From positions 1,922,001 through 1,986,000 of the forward strand of contig JAXGSB010000001.1 of assembly GCA_040765295.1 (NCBI GenBank): 64,000 nucleotides of DNA. The letters run 5' to 3'. Positions 33,990-42,554 of the stretch are shown here, piece by piece; within the stretch, counting starts at the first letter, position 1, and each line of letters opens with the position of its first letter. The DNA comes from Scatomorpha sp040765295. GTDB taxonomy: Bacteria > Bacillota > Clostridia > Oscillospirales > Oscillospiraceae. The notes under the pieces are model-generated. The model did no database searches. It saw only the letters and a list, made by a program, of their open reading frames with translations, and was not told the origin of the DNA. The position numbers were made by a program, and so were the translations under genes.

Positions 33990-34200
33990 TTTATTTCTCC
34001 CTAAACTTTCAATAAAACAGATGTTTGTTTTGCATACATTCTTATTATATAAATCTGTCTTCAACTTGCAAGTTAAACCGAAGTCAGTTTTTTGTATATT
34101 CAAAGATTATTATTGCAGGAGAAAAGCTCTCTTTGCAAGAAATTGAATGCTTTCATTGTAAATAAAAAACGGTATAATGTAGAAAAACGGAGGTGTTAAA

Positions 34201-35016
34201 ATGTATAAAAAAATTGATGCTGCCGCTGATTATATTAAGAAACACTACGACGGAAAAATTGACATAGCCATAGTATTGGGCTCCGGCCTGGGACCGATTG
34301 CAAGCGAGATTGAAAATCCGATTGAACTCAACTATAGCGATATCCCATATTTCCCCGCTCCGACATTGGAGGGGCACGACGGCAAACTTATCATAGGTAA
34401 AATAAACAATCAAACGGTTATTGCCATGAAAGGGCGCTTCCATTATTACGAAGGGCACGACATGGAAACGGTAACCCTCGGAATTCGCGTTTTTCAAAGG
34501 CTCGGAATAAAAAAACTTATCCTAACGAACGCCTGCGGGGGTATTCGTGACGACTTAACGCCGGGAACTATTATGCTCATTAAAGACCATATAGGGCTTT
34601 TCTGTCCTTCGCCGTTAAGAGGCCCCAATCTTGATAACTTCGGACTGAGATTCACCGACATGACCGAGGTTTACAGCCGTGAAGCAAGAGCGCTTGCATA
34701 TAAAGTTGCACAAAAGAGCGGCATAGAGATTAAAGAAGGAATCTACTCATATTTCCCGGGACCGATGTTCGAAACACCAGCCGAAATTTTGGCATATCGC
34801 GCATTGGGGGCGGATATTGTGGGCATGTCGACCGTTCCCGAGGCGATAGTTGCCAGACACGGCGGAATGACTGTCTTGGGCATCTCATTAATTACAAACA
34901 GGGCAGCCGGACTCGGCAATGCAGAACTAAGTCACAGCGAGGTTATAGAAACTGCAAGTAAAGCCGAAAGAAATCTGGTTGCATTTGTAAAAGAAATCAT
35001 TAGTGAATGGGAATAA
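34201..35016 (+). CDS. punA: Purine nucleoside phosphorylase
   Basis: A 271-residue protein with the PNP family signatures VLGSGLGPIASEI near residues 26-38, GRFHYYEGHDME near 78-89, TNACGGI near 114-120, and FETPAEILAYRALGADIVGMSTVPEAIVARH near 182-212. It cleaves purine nucleosides to base and sugar-1-phosphate. ACGGAGGTGTTAAA precedes the start, and TATAAT at about 34172 forms its -10 element. It is divergent from pyk. Confidence 0.95.
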   Translation: MYKKIDAAADYIKKHYDGKIDIAIVLGSGLGPIASEIENPIELNYSDIPYFPAPTLEGHDGKLIIGKINNQTVIAMKGRFHYYEGHDMETVTLGIRVFQRLGIKKLILTNACGGIRDDLTPGTIMLIKDHIGLFCPSPLRGPNLDNFGLRFTDMTEVYSREARALAYKVAQKSGIEIKEGIYSYFPGPMFETPAEILAYRALGADIVGMSTVPEAIVARHGGMTVLGISLITNRAAGLGNAELSHSEVIETASKAERNLVAFVKEIISEWE

Positions 35017-35067
35017 GCCTGTTAAATGCGTGAAGCTTTATTAGCCTCGGTCTTCACTTTCTCAACA

Positions 35068-35190
35068 TCAGCGCCACGCACTCGGCATGAGGCTGTTCTC
35101 AAACTCGTCTATCGTACCAACATCATCTTTAGAGTTAACACAAAAGTGAAGTTTGTCCAGTTCATCTACATATTGCCGTACGATTATTCG
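35068..35190 (-). pseudogene. In-frame coding remnant after the helicase stop
   Basis: Directly after the helicase stop TAA (35191-35193), the same frame continues for 40 codons to TGA 35068-35070, including RQYVDELDKLHFCVNSKDD and ending SLMPSAWR. It has the look of a natural protein end but no start. I do not recognise the family. It may be the tail of an older gene into which the helicase was inserted. Confidence 0.35.
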
Positions 35191-38028
35191 TTAACTTTTT
35201 AGATTAAAAATTGGGCGCGTATTTCTACATCCGCTCTTAGTACCGCTATCATAACCAGTGCAACCATAAAAAGCATCGTTTCCCTTAGCTTTTACAATCA
35301 TATAACCGTCCTTACATTGGTCACATTTATAAATATCATGGAGATGCACCTTGCTATTGGTCATAAAATCACAGACTTCCGGCTCATTTGTACATAAATA
35401 TAATCCTATGCCATAATTCTTGTTGAATTCATATTTTAAAGGATACCCACAAACCGGACACCTTAGACGGAACAAATCAACCGTTTCCATATTAAGGTTC
35501 TTAGAATGTGAAATTTTATAATCGTTAATTAATTCTATTAAAAAACGAGAAGGTCTACGTTGAGGAGTAAGTATATACACACGATTCTTTGTACGAGTAA
35601 GTGCAACATAGAATAGTCGTCGTTCTTCTGCAAATGGTATAGAAGTATCTTCAAATCGTACCAATTTCATAATAGGATCATCCTCAAGCTGGCAAGGAAA
35701 CCCGAACTTCCCCTCGAACATGTTCAATAAGATTACATTATCAAAACCTAATCCTTTTGCACTGTGCGCAGTCATAAAGACTAGGCTAGTGTTGGGATAT
35801 TTTTCACACTTGATACGATTTCCAGGTAACTCCGTAAATCTACCCGACCTACATAATTTATAATTATCATTATTGTACCGACCGATCATCAGAATAGACT
35901 TTTCTTCGCCATATTCTTCTATAATGCATTTTATGGTTTTCTCTGCTGCTTCTGCCATTGCATAGTCCGGTTTAAAACTATCATCAAACTCTGTTAATAC
36001 AATTGGATTTGCAAGTCGCTTAGGTGAAATCAATTGTTTTTGAATTTGTGTAGTGTTTTTTTGTACAAAGCCACCTGCAATATCGATAAGCTCCTGAGAA
36101 TTGCGGTAAGTGTGCGTAATTTGCATTTCAACGCCACTACCCATCAATTCCAGAAAACGTGTAAAAAGCCCTATCTCAGACCCGGAGAAAGCAAAGATTG
36201 ATTGCCAGTCATCTCCGACGGCTACAACCTTGGCATGTGTTATCTCACTTAATCGTTTTGTTAAGTTAAAGCGTTGTCGAGCAATGTCCTGAAATTCATC
36301 GATGATTATATATTTGTATGGAAGTTCCAGTTGCTGGCGCTCAATTTCTGCCAGATAAAAATGAGCATCGTTGATCATGTCCTCAAAATCAATACGGTTT
36401 TGTGCTGAAAGCTGTTTCTGATAATAATTATATACAGGTTCTGCAATATCTAAAAAGAGATGTGTTCGTGGGTTATCAGTCTTAGCCCGTAGTGCTTCAA
36501 ATCCGCCGGCATCATACCCGCAAGTTTTAAACTGAGCGATAAAAGTCATTAGAAACTGAACCATTTTGAACACATATTTATCCTTACTGGTTTCAGTAAT
36601 TTTTTTATATACTTCCGAAAAATCACGCTCTTTGAGAACAAAACCTTCATTCAATAATAATTCTCTCAAATGTTCAGTTAGATGTCGCCTATCCTTATAC
36701 CATGCCCATGTTTCTAATAAGTTTGTTCCAAGTTGCCGATGAAGTTTACGTTTGTCCTTTATGGCATTTGAATACTTCGCAATTTCCTGTGGTGTAAGAA
36801 CATAGCTAAATCCACTTTCGCTAACCGCATAATGTTCAAGATATGCTTCGTGTTCACCTTGTCTTATAATAAAGTCAGGTGTATATTTTTTTCTTGCACC
36901 ACGAATTGCATAAGGATAAACAGGTTCATATTCATATTCCAGACCGTTGAGATATAAAAAGTTAGCTATCTGTGCCTCTTGAACAGAACGCAAATATTCA
37001 CCGGTGAGCGTACGCATTGAGCGTCCCCTCTGTTTTGCAACTTTTTTTATATATTCCCCTGCACCACTTTTTAAGGTTTCATAATCTTGAGCGGCCTTTG
37101 CCAAATGAAACTGGTTAAGATTATCATAGTTCATTACATCAGCAGGTAAATCAAAATAAAAGCCAAGAAAGAGCAGAAGTTTACGTAGGAGAGTTTTATT
37201 ATGAAAGACTTCTTTTTCTAGCATTTCAAAAATAATATTATAAGCGGAATAATTAACTTCAGGCGGTATATCACTAAATTTACGAACTATATCGTACGCA
37301 AAAGAATGAAAAGTACAAATCTTTGCAGGAATACAAAGATCTTTATTAATGCGCTCTTTAAGCTCATCGATGGCTTTGCGTGTATAGGAAATAACAATAA
37401 TATCTTCCGGAGGAATATGCTTCTTTTCAACAAGGTACTTTACCTTGGCTGCCATCGTTGTAGTTTTACCCGCACCCGCACCGGCAACTAACAAACAATA
37501 ATCTTCATCAGTTACCACGGCTCGCCGTTGCTCATTATCAAGCTTTATGTTTGGGTCTATATCTTTAAGTAATGTGTCGAAATATTCTGAGTTTTGCTCT
37601 ACGATATTATCAACATATAGATTATTATGGTTTTCTACATCTTCAGTTAAAGATTCATAGCGGCGTAAACAGACATTCACCATTTCAAAATCAATCGCAA
37701 AACGGTGAGCATTATCCTTGCAATATGAGTATGCAGCTTTATCTTTCAACCGTTCCGCCCATATACCAAACGAAGATTGAAGACCCGCTAACTCACGTGC
37801 AGTAATATAATGATTTGAGTGAAAGAGCACCTGATAACTATGATCAAAAGCAATTAAAGTATTACGAAGTGAAACCAAATCAAGAGGTTGAGATAATTCA
37901 GACTCAGCCCTTGCGTCGTCAGTAACTATAGGTGCATTAAAATATTTTGCCGGTAAACCACAATGTGGACAGGCTTCTGCTCGGTCAGAAATTTTATTTT
38001 TACATTCAGGACAGATAATTAATGGCAT
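35191..38028 (-). CDS. Helicase IV-like SF1 helicase with N- and C-terminal zinc ribbons
   Basis: ATG 38028 is chosen because AAAGGAGCAAATTTAT precedes it; the frame upstream is an AbiEii remnant. The 945-residue protein starts with a zinc ribbon (CPECKNKI...CPHCG, residues 6-23). It then has UvrD/Rep motifs: Walker A AGAGAGKTT (182-190), motif II IIDEFQDIARQ, motif III AVGDDWQSIFAFSG, TYRNSQEL, HSAKGLGFDNVILLN and LFYVALTRTKNRVYIL. A PDF...YLEHYAVSE stretch is a nuclease-like insert as in DNA helicase IV. Two cysteine pairs at the C-terminus (CPVCGYPL, CDQCKDGY) form further zinc ribbons. A role in DNA repair or phage defence is likely. Confidence 0.85.
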   Translation of the reverse strand: MPLIICPECKNKISDRAEACPHCGLPAKYFNAPIVTDDARAESELSQPLDLVSLRNTLIAFDHSYQVLFHSNHYITARELAGLQSSFGIWAERLKDKAAYSYCKDNAHRFAIDFEMVNVCLRRYESLTEDVENHNNLYVDNIVEQNSEYFDTLLKDIDPNIKLDNEQRRAVVTDEDYCLLVAGAGAGKTTTMAAKVKYLVEKKHIPPEDIIVISYTRKAIDELKERINKDLCIPAKICTFHSFAYDIVRKFSDIPPEVNYSAYNIIFEMLEKEVFHNKTLLRKLLLFLGFYFDLPADVMNYDNLNQFHLAKAAQDYETLKSGAGEYIKKVAKQRGRSMRTLTGEYLRSVQEAQIANFLYLNGLEYEYEPVYPYAIRGARKKYTPDFIIRQGEHEAYLEHYAVSESGFSYVLTPQEIAKYSNAIKDKRKLHRQLGTNLLETWAWYKDRRHLTEHLRELLLNEGFVLKERDFSEVYKKITETSKDKYVFKMVQFLMTFIAQFKTCGYDAGGFEALRAKTDNPRTHLFLDIAEPVYNYYQKQLSAQNRIDFEDMINDAHFYLAEIERQQLELPYKYIIIDEFQDIARQRFNLTKRLSEITHAKVVAVGDDWQSIFAFSGSEIGLFTRFLELMGSGVEMQITHTYRNSQELIDIAGGFVQKNTTQIQKQLISPKRLANPIVLTEFDDSFKPDYAMAEAAEKTIKCIIEEYGEEKSILMIGRYNNDNYKLCRSGRFTELPGNRIKCEKYPNTSLVFMTAHSAKGLGFDNVILLNMFEGKFGFPCQLEDDPIMKLVRFEDTSIPFAEERRLFYVALTRTKNRVYILTPQRRPSRFLIELINDYKISHSKNLNMETVDLFRLRCPVCGYPLKYEFNKNYGIGLYLCTNEPEVCDFMTNSKVHLHDIYKCDQCKDGYMIVKAKGNDAFYGCTGYDSGTKSGCRNTRPIFNLKS

Positions 38029-38340
38029 ATAAATTTGCTCCTTTGTATTTGCTGCACCCCTGCTCAAAATCGTTTCTATTTTTTCCGCCAACACCGTTTC
38101 AATATTGTATCCCCATAGAGAAGTTTGAACATTTTCATCTATAGTACCAACTATTTCATACTCTACGGTATACGGAGTAATCACATCTCCCGTGGACACA
38201 TCGATAGACAGCGGCGTATCCTAAAAAACCGCATCCATCTTTACACGGTAACCACCGTATACATCGTCTTTGCGAATAGGTGCAATAGATTTGATTTTGG
38301 AAGATACCTCATAATCAAGTTCGACTTCCGTTTTAACCTC
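38029..38340 (-). pseudogene. AbiEii toxin remnant
   Basis: The frame from about 38199 to 38029 reads TGDVITPYTVEYEI, then WGYNIETVLAEKIETILSRG, ending AANTK, close to the middle of the intact AbiEii protein (TGDVITPRAISYDYHLMF, TYNLETLLAEKLETMFARG). Upstream, another frame (38221-38340) gives SSKIKSIAPIRKDDVYGGY, ending in RVKMDAVF and a stop, the preceding part of the same domain. A frameshift near the GTTTTTTAG at 38221 separates the two parts. The N-terminal KGG part and the C-terminus are missing; the helicase starts right where AbiEii would continue. Confidence 0.7.
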
Positions 38341-38514
38341 GATACGCTTGCAGGTGTCGAGTTTGGACAAAAGAACGCATGTCTCCACATGCCCCGAGTT
38401 GATGGCATTGATGTCAGGAGCTGATTTTTGACCCCGACGTATGGGGGAACAGGTCAATCGGTTTTTAGCTGTTTTTTGAGAAACGGTCGTATGGGGAAAC
38501 AGGTCGATTGCATT
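38341..38514 (-). pseudogene. Third RlmD-like C-terminal tail with internal tandem duplication
   Basis: The minus-strand frame contains NAIDLFPHT, then, after an out-of-place stretch, GHVETCVLLSKLDTCKRIEV. It matches the end of RlmD-type 23S rRNA uracil methyltransferases (DLFPHTxHVETVVLLSK). Two 23-bp copies (38438-38460 and 38488-38510, 20 of 23 alike) repeat the CCCCATACG segment, 50 bp apart, so the frame is shifted between them. It fuses to the AbiEii remnant. Confidence 0.6.
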
Positions 38515-38637
38515 TCATAGGACACTTATGCTTTTAACTTTCGCTAATCGAGCAATATTCCGAAAACATGAGAAAAAAACGGCACTTGCAGGCGCAAAAC
38601 AAGGGGGATACAATGTATGTGTAAAGGTGTAGGCGTT

Positions 38638-38760
38638 ATGTGGTTTGCATTTCAATCAGAGCAAGTAAGCTTTGGAGCTACCTTGAAGAATTTGATGAGA
38701 AAAAGAGGATGGATTAAAGTGCCTCCTTTATATTACCCGCCTGGAGTTCCAAAACAATAA
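38638..38760 (+). pseudogene. DUF3231-like C-terminal fragment
   Basis: The 40-codon frame from ATG 38638 to TAA 38758-38760 begins MWFAFQSEQVSFG and continues MRKRGWIKVPPLYYPPG, closely like the end of DUF3231 proteins (a spore-coat-associated family). The N-terminal part of some 120 residues is missing, and the surrounding region is full of gene fragments. Confidence 0.55.
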
Positions 38761-38823
38761 CGATAGAATTGTGACAAGTAAAAAACTTAATTTCAATTTT
38801 TATAATCCTATTAAACGAGCGAA

Positions 38824-38862
38824 ACGGATGTTTACTATACTTAGTAAGTATCTGTTTTTTTT
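38824..38862 (+). terminator. Hairpin with T-run after the DUF3231 fragment
   Basis: ACGGATGTTTACT pairs with AGTAAGTATCTGT (with G-U pairs), followed by eight T. It may be the terminator of the lost gene. Confidence 0.7.
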
Positions 38863-39073
38863 ATACGAAAATTGATATAGAAAATTATAATTGGGAGGGA
38901 GATGCTGGGCTGGCAGAAAATGATAGTGGCATCCATTGCACTTGACAGTATTCAAGAAACTATTTATACATTAGTATAGCTCTCGGTATAAAAAATGACC
39001 CCTGAAAATATTGTAAATACAACATCCTCAAGGGTTATTATTCTTATTTCTTCTTCAGCAGTATCACAGGCAA

Positions 39074-39580
39074 CTAACGAGCCGCCCATCTTTCTTGATC
39101 TACAATGATGCCGTATCCTCTGTTTGGCGTGTCTGCAGTAACATCATCAATCTCTTCGCTATCTAGCCAATACACCTGGACGATATGATCAGCGGTGGTG
39201 ATAGAGAACTCTTCACGTTCAGCAAAGGTATAATCAAAATCGATCTCAAATCCGAGGTCTTGAAACGCATCCACGAAGAAGTCTACGATATCGTTACCAC
39301 TATCGGTTGTTTGGTAAAGCCATTGCCAGCGCTCTCCAGCAGACGGCATGTCACTCCATAGTTCTGCTCCTGGATAGATAGGTAGATCTTCGGGAACGGC
39401 CACACTAGGCACGAACCCAGAAGTATCAGATTCACGGCTGTCTTCGCTTGAACCATTATCTGTAGAAACATCTTCAATGTTATCTGTTCCAATATCAGGA
39501 GCCTCATTATTACCCGAACAAGCACTCACTGTTAAGATCAACACCACCACTACAAACAATAAAATACTTTTCTTAAACAC
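39074..39580 (-). CDS. Secreted lipoprotein with YPGAELW motif
   Basis: A 168-residue lipoprotein: signal peptide with the lipobox LTVSAC (C21), an acidic, serine-rich linker (residues 22-55), then a domain beginning VPEDLPIYPGAELWSDM. The same YPxAEL motif is found in the lipoprotein at 49854-50459, so the two share a domain family. Function unknown. A terminator-like hairpin lies just downstream. Confidence 0.75.
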   Translation of the reverse strand: MFKKSILLFVVVVLILTVSACSGNNEAPDIGTDNIEDVSTDNGSSEDSRESDTSGFVPSVAVPEDLPIYPGAELWSDMPSAGERWQWLYQTTDSGNDIVDFFVDAFQDLGFEIDFDYTFAEREEFSITTADHIVQVYWLDSEEIDDVTADTPNRGYGIIVDQERWAAR

Positions 39581-39685
39581 AATAATCCCAACCTTTCTTA
39601 TTCATGGATTTAATTCAAAATTATGTACAAAATAGACCCACTAATTTATCTTGCACTTCTTGCCACCTTTTTTATCGTATTCAAC

Positions 39686-40327
39686 CTATTCAGCTTCTTT
39701 CTCTTTAAGTGTCTCACTGTACTCATTAATGAGTAAAACAATATGGGGGTTCATATATTCTTCTGCTATTGAGAGAGGAGTTTCATTATAAATTGATTTA
39801 GCATGTATATCGGCACCTGCTTCAAGCAAAGCTTTTACCATTTCCAGCTGTTCTTCAAAGTTTTTGCAAGCCCACATAAGAGCAGTAAGGCCATCTTTAT
39901 CAGAACCATAATTAGGATCTGCCCCCGCCTCAAGCAATATCTTAACCATATCTGTTTGTCCCCATGCCGCTGCTAAAACTAATACAGGTGCTTCATAACG
40001 TGGATCTTTTCTGTTAATATCGTGAACTATTGGTGCTATATAACGCATAGCCTCAGGATCATTCTCCCAAAAAGTTGCTAACAGTATATTGTCTTTATAT
40101 TTTAAATATTCAAGCATGATTTGTGCTTCATTGTTATTTGATTCCTTTTTAACGACTGATTCAGCATACCTCTTGGCCAAATTATAGTCTTGATTGGATA
40201 TTGCGTCTCTTGCGTTTGTCAAATGACTAATATTAGTATCATCATTACTAAAACAACCAACCAAAATAAAAGTGAAAGTTACAGCTAAGATTAAGAAAAA
40301 GGTTTTTTGGCTAACAGTTTTTTTCAT
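39686..40327 (-). CDS. Ankyrin-repeat lipoprotein
   Basis: ATG 40327 is chosen because it gives a signal peptide MKKTVSQKTFFLILAVTFTF with the lipobox ILVGC. The 213-residue protein then has a helical tetratricopeptide-like part (DAISNQDYNLAKRYAESVV) and two or three ankyrin repeats (PVLVLAAAWGQTDMVKILLEAGADPN; DGLTALMWACKN...MVKALLEAGADI; NETPLSIAEEY). Secreted ankyrin proteins usually bind proteins. It sits before the ISLre2 transposase on the same strand. Confidence 0.75.
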   Translation of the reverse strand: MKKTVSQKTFFLILAVTFTFILVGCFSNDDTNISHLTNARDAISNQDYNLAKRYAESVVKKESNNNEAQIMLEYLKYKDNILLATFWENDPEAMRYIAPIVHDINRKDPRYEAPVLVLAAAWGQTDMVKILLEAGADPNYGSDKDGLTALMWACKNFEEQLEMVKALLEAGADIHAKSIYNETPLSIAEEYMNPHIVLLINEYSETLKEKEAE

Positions 40328-40746
40328 TATCCAATACACCCACTCCCCAGAACTAACTAAATCGTAGTTCTGTTGTTTCAAAAAGTAAAACACTTCAATC
40401 AATATCAATATTGGCAATTAATACACTCGTTTGATTATATCACCTTTCTATAATGATGTCAAATTGAGCTGAGAGGATGTTTGTGTCAAGCAATCGTGGG
40501 CAATTTATTTATTTTTCCAATAGTAAGAATATACCAGTGTTCTAATGGACTATATTTAACCTTGTTTACCGCATTTATTCCACGGTCCCCTTGATAATGA
40601 GCCTCTATCAGCATGTTCTCAGGCATCATGGGCACCACCCATTCTGAACAAGCAGCGGGGCGTTGGAGTATGGTTGATGCCTAGCTATGCAGCCTCACAT
40701 GCCGCACTCATCGTAAAGGGGCTTTCGCGGCATAAACGCTACTTCA
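40328..40746. other. Region with an unidentified reading-frame remnant
   Basis: A minus-strand open frame of about 55 codons, including PENMLIEAHYQGDRGINAVN and SPLEHWYILTIG, ends about 40490. It has no start and no match that I know. The remaining stretch contains GC-rich sequence next to the transposase stop and no other feature. Confidence 0.3.
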
Positions 40747-42216
40747 TCATCTGTATACCATTTCGCTGAATGTTTTAAGGTCAAACATTCTACGGATTAC
40801 TTTCCTACCATTTGTTACCTTGCAATTTGAAAACGGTAATTGTCCCTGATGCAACGGATATAGTGACTTTTTAACAGCTTTTTTCACTGCTACTTTGCTG
40901 CTGCTAAGAGATTCTATAAAACGCTCTGTAACTCTTTCTGAAAGGTGTCCCGACACAAGCGCTGATATCTTATCTTTAAAGCCTTTTCCCATTTTTAGTG
41001 CTATGATTTTTGATAAATTATTTGCACCTCTCTCACTCCAGCTTTTTGCCCCTTTCATACGCTTTGCAAATATATTTACATTCCTCTCCATAGTGCCTAA
41101 AGTCCTATACTCCAAACCATCTGGTGGATCTGGAAGAATATTGTCTAGCCTGTCTTTATATACGACTATGCCGTCAATATTGTTTTTTATATAATTCTCA
41201 AGGGTAGTAAGCTTCTTTACTTCGCTTTCCACACCACCACATTCATATTTTAAACTCTCTATTTTGTTTAATGCTTTATCTATTTCTCCACCCTTGAGCC
41301 ACCTTAGTATATTTCGTCTCGCCTGCTTGTCGTAAACATTACGGATTACACTCTTAGCAAGATGATAAGGATCCAGTTGAAAAATATCTGTCTCTAAATC
41401 ATGTCCGCTTCTTATCCAAGATGCACCGTCACCATTTAATACCCTATATACTATCTCATCAACATTATATTTTTTTGCTATTGCAGCATCCCTTAGATTT
41501 TTAAACTCATCTGGCTTCATATAGCCGGCAAATGCTGTTTTTTCAACTGTTTTATACTCTTTTGAGGAGGCATATCTTTTTTCCCATCCCTCATACATTA
41601 TCCCTATCTTTAGTTCCTTTTTGCCCTTTGAAGTTGAGGACTTTTTCCTACTCTTGCCCTGCATGGAAAGCCACAGACCATCAGCTTCTTCAAACAGAAC
41701 TGGAATTTCTCTACTTCCTGACAGCTTATTTTCATTAAAAGAGTCTATCAGAATCTTTTCTGCTTTCTCCTGCCTTTCTCCTACAACCTGTACGATATTC
41801 CATACACCTTGGTGGCTTATGGGCTGATTTGTGAAGTTTGAGACAGCTTTAGCTACTTCCCGGTAAGACATCTCACAGCTATGCTCAAGTGCTTTTTCCA
41901 CAAGGTTAGGAGATATGAGCCCTATAGTATCAAGTCCGATTTCTTCATCTAGTAAAAACACATATTCACTACTTCCATCTTCTTTAAATCTTCTATACAG
42001 TCTCCGGCTTAAAGGCACTTCTCCCATGAGTGTCTTAATTGAGCTTTTTCGTATCCCTTTATGCCTTAGCTCCGCTTTATTTCTGTTCTTGCAAAGCTCT
42101 TTATCAAGTTTTCCCAAAAACTCACCCATAAGTGTTTTAGCAACTTCACAACCTATTTCAAAAAAACTTCTCTCAATCTCCTTGAATGTTAGCCCCTCAC
42201 CAGTTAAACTATTCAT
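40747..42216 (-). CDS. ISLre2-family transposase
   Basis: ATG 42216 (MNSLTGEGLTFKEIE) follows AAAGGAGATCGTGAT. The 489-residue protein is of the ISLre2/UPF0236 type, with SHQGVWNIVQVVGERQ near the middle, VLFEEADGLWLSMQG (first acidic residue), RVLNGDGASWIRSGHDLETDIFQLDPYHLAKSV and the C-terminal ALVSGHLSERVTERFIESL. Length is full. The element ends are not clear: no inverted repeats could be paired with confidence, so I give only the gene. Confidence 0.9.
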   Translation of the reverse strand: MNSLTGEGLTFKEIERSFFEIGCEVAKTLMGEFLGKLDKELCKNRNKAELRHKGIRKSSIKTLMGEVPLSRRLYRRFKEDGSSEYVFLLDEEIGLDTIGLISPNLVEKALEHSCEMSYREVAKAVSNFTNQPISHQGVWNIVQVVGERQEKAEKILIDSFNENKLSGSREIPVLFEEADGLWLSMQGKSRKKSSTSKGKKELKIGIMYEGWEKRYASSKEYKTVEKTAFAGYMKPDEFKNLRDAAIAKKYNVDEIVYRVLNGDGASWIRSGHDLETDIFQLDPYHLAKSVIRNVYDKQARRNILRWLKGGEIDKALNKIESLKYECGGVESEVKKLTTLENYIKNNIDGIVVYKDRLDNILPDPPDGLEYRTLGTMERNVNIFAKRMKGAKSWSERGANNLSKIIALKMGKGFKDKISALVSGHLSERVTERFIESLSSSKVAVKKAVKKSLYPLHQGQLPFSNCKVTNGRKVIRRMFDLKTFSEMVYR

Positions 42217-42554
42217 ATCACGATCTCCTTTCGTTTGGTTTCTCTCAATTCTCAAACTACAGGAAAATCGTGATTATGGGAAGACCTATTTTGGGTTCTT
42301 CCCTTATCTTTTTATTAAATTGCCTACGATAATTTTACTCTAAGATTTGCAATACAATCCACGAACGATTCACCCGATTAACAGACAATTTAAATTTATT
42401 TGCCATTGTTCTAGCATTCTATTTAATATATTAACCTTAACTTTTAAAGATGAACATTAAATTAAGCCTTAGATGAAAAAGCTCAATAATAACAATTCCA
42501 ATTGAGCTTTTTATTTAATAATGTGGGAAAATAAAAAGGGATTAGAAAGTGACT
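42217..42554. other. Junction between ISLre2 and prophage
   Basis: AT-rich, without a gene. It holds the terminator of the recombinase operon (42477-42520), where AAAAAGCTCAAT and ATTGAGCTTTTT pair around 13 bases. The prophage end (attachment site) should lie here or just to the left, but no core could be found. Confidence 0.5.
42477..42520 (-). terminator. Terminator after the serine recombinases
   Basis: Stem of 12 bases, AAAAAGCTCAAT/ATTGAGCTTTTT, with T-run on the far side. It marks the end of the prophage's minus-strand transcript. Confidence 0.8.

Larger units (their letters stand above)
38458..39073. other. Gene-poor stretch with remnants
   Basis: This stretch holds the DUF3231 tail (38638-38760), a terminator hairpin (38824-38862), a 25-codon frame at 38902-38979 (starting MLGWQKMIVASIA, with GGGAGGGAG before it) which may be a truncated membrane-protein start, and a terminator for the lipoprotein gene (38989-39037). 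Confidence 0.4.

Noticed and set aside
35191..38199. Helicase as a 1002-residue protein from 38199
   Set aside because: The first 57 codons match AbiEii and lack a ribosome-binding site; the true start is 38028.
38221..38457. A single 78-residue hypothetical protein
   Set aside because: It is a chimera of a methyltransferase tail and an AbiEii part, both broken.
42217..42554. attL of the prophage
   Set aside because: No core repeat could be found, since the other end of the prophage lies outside the window.
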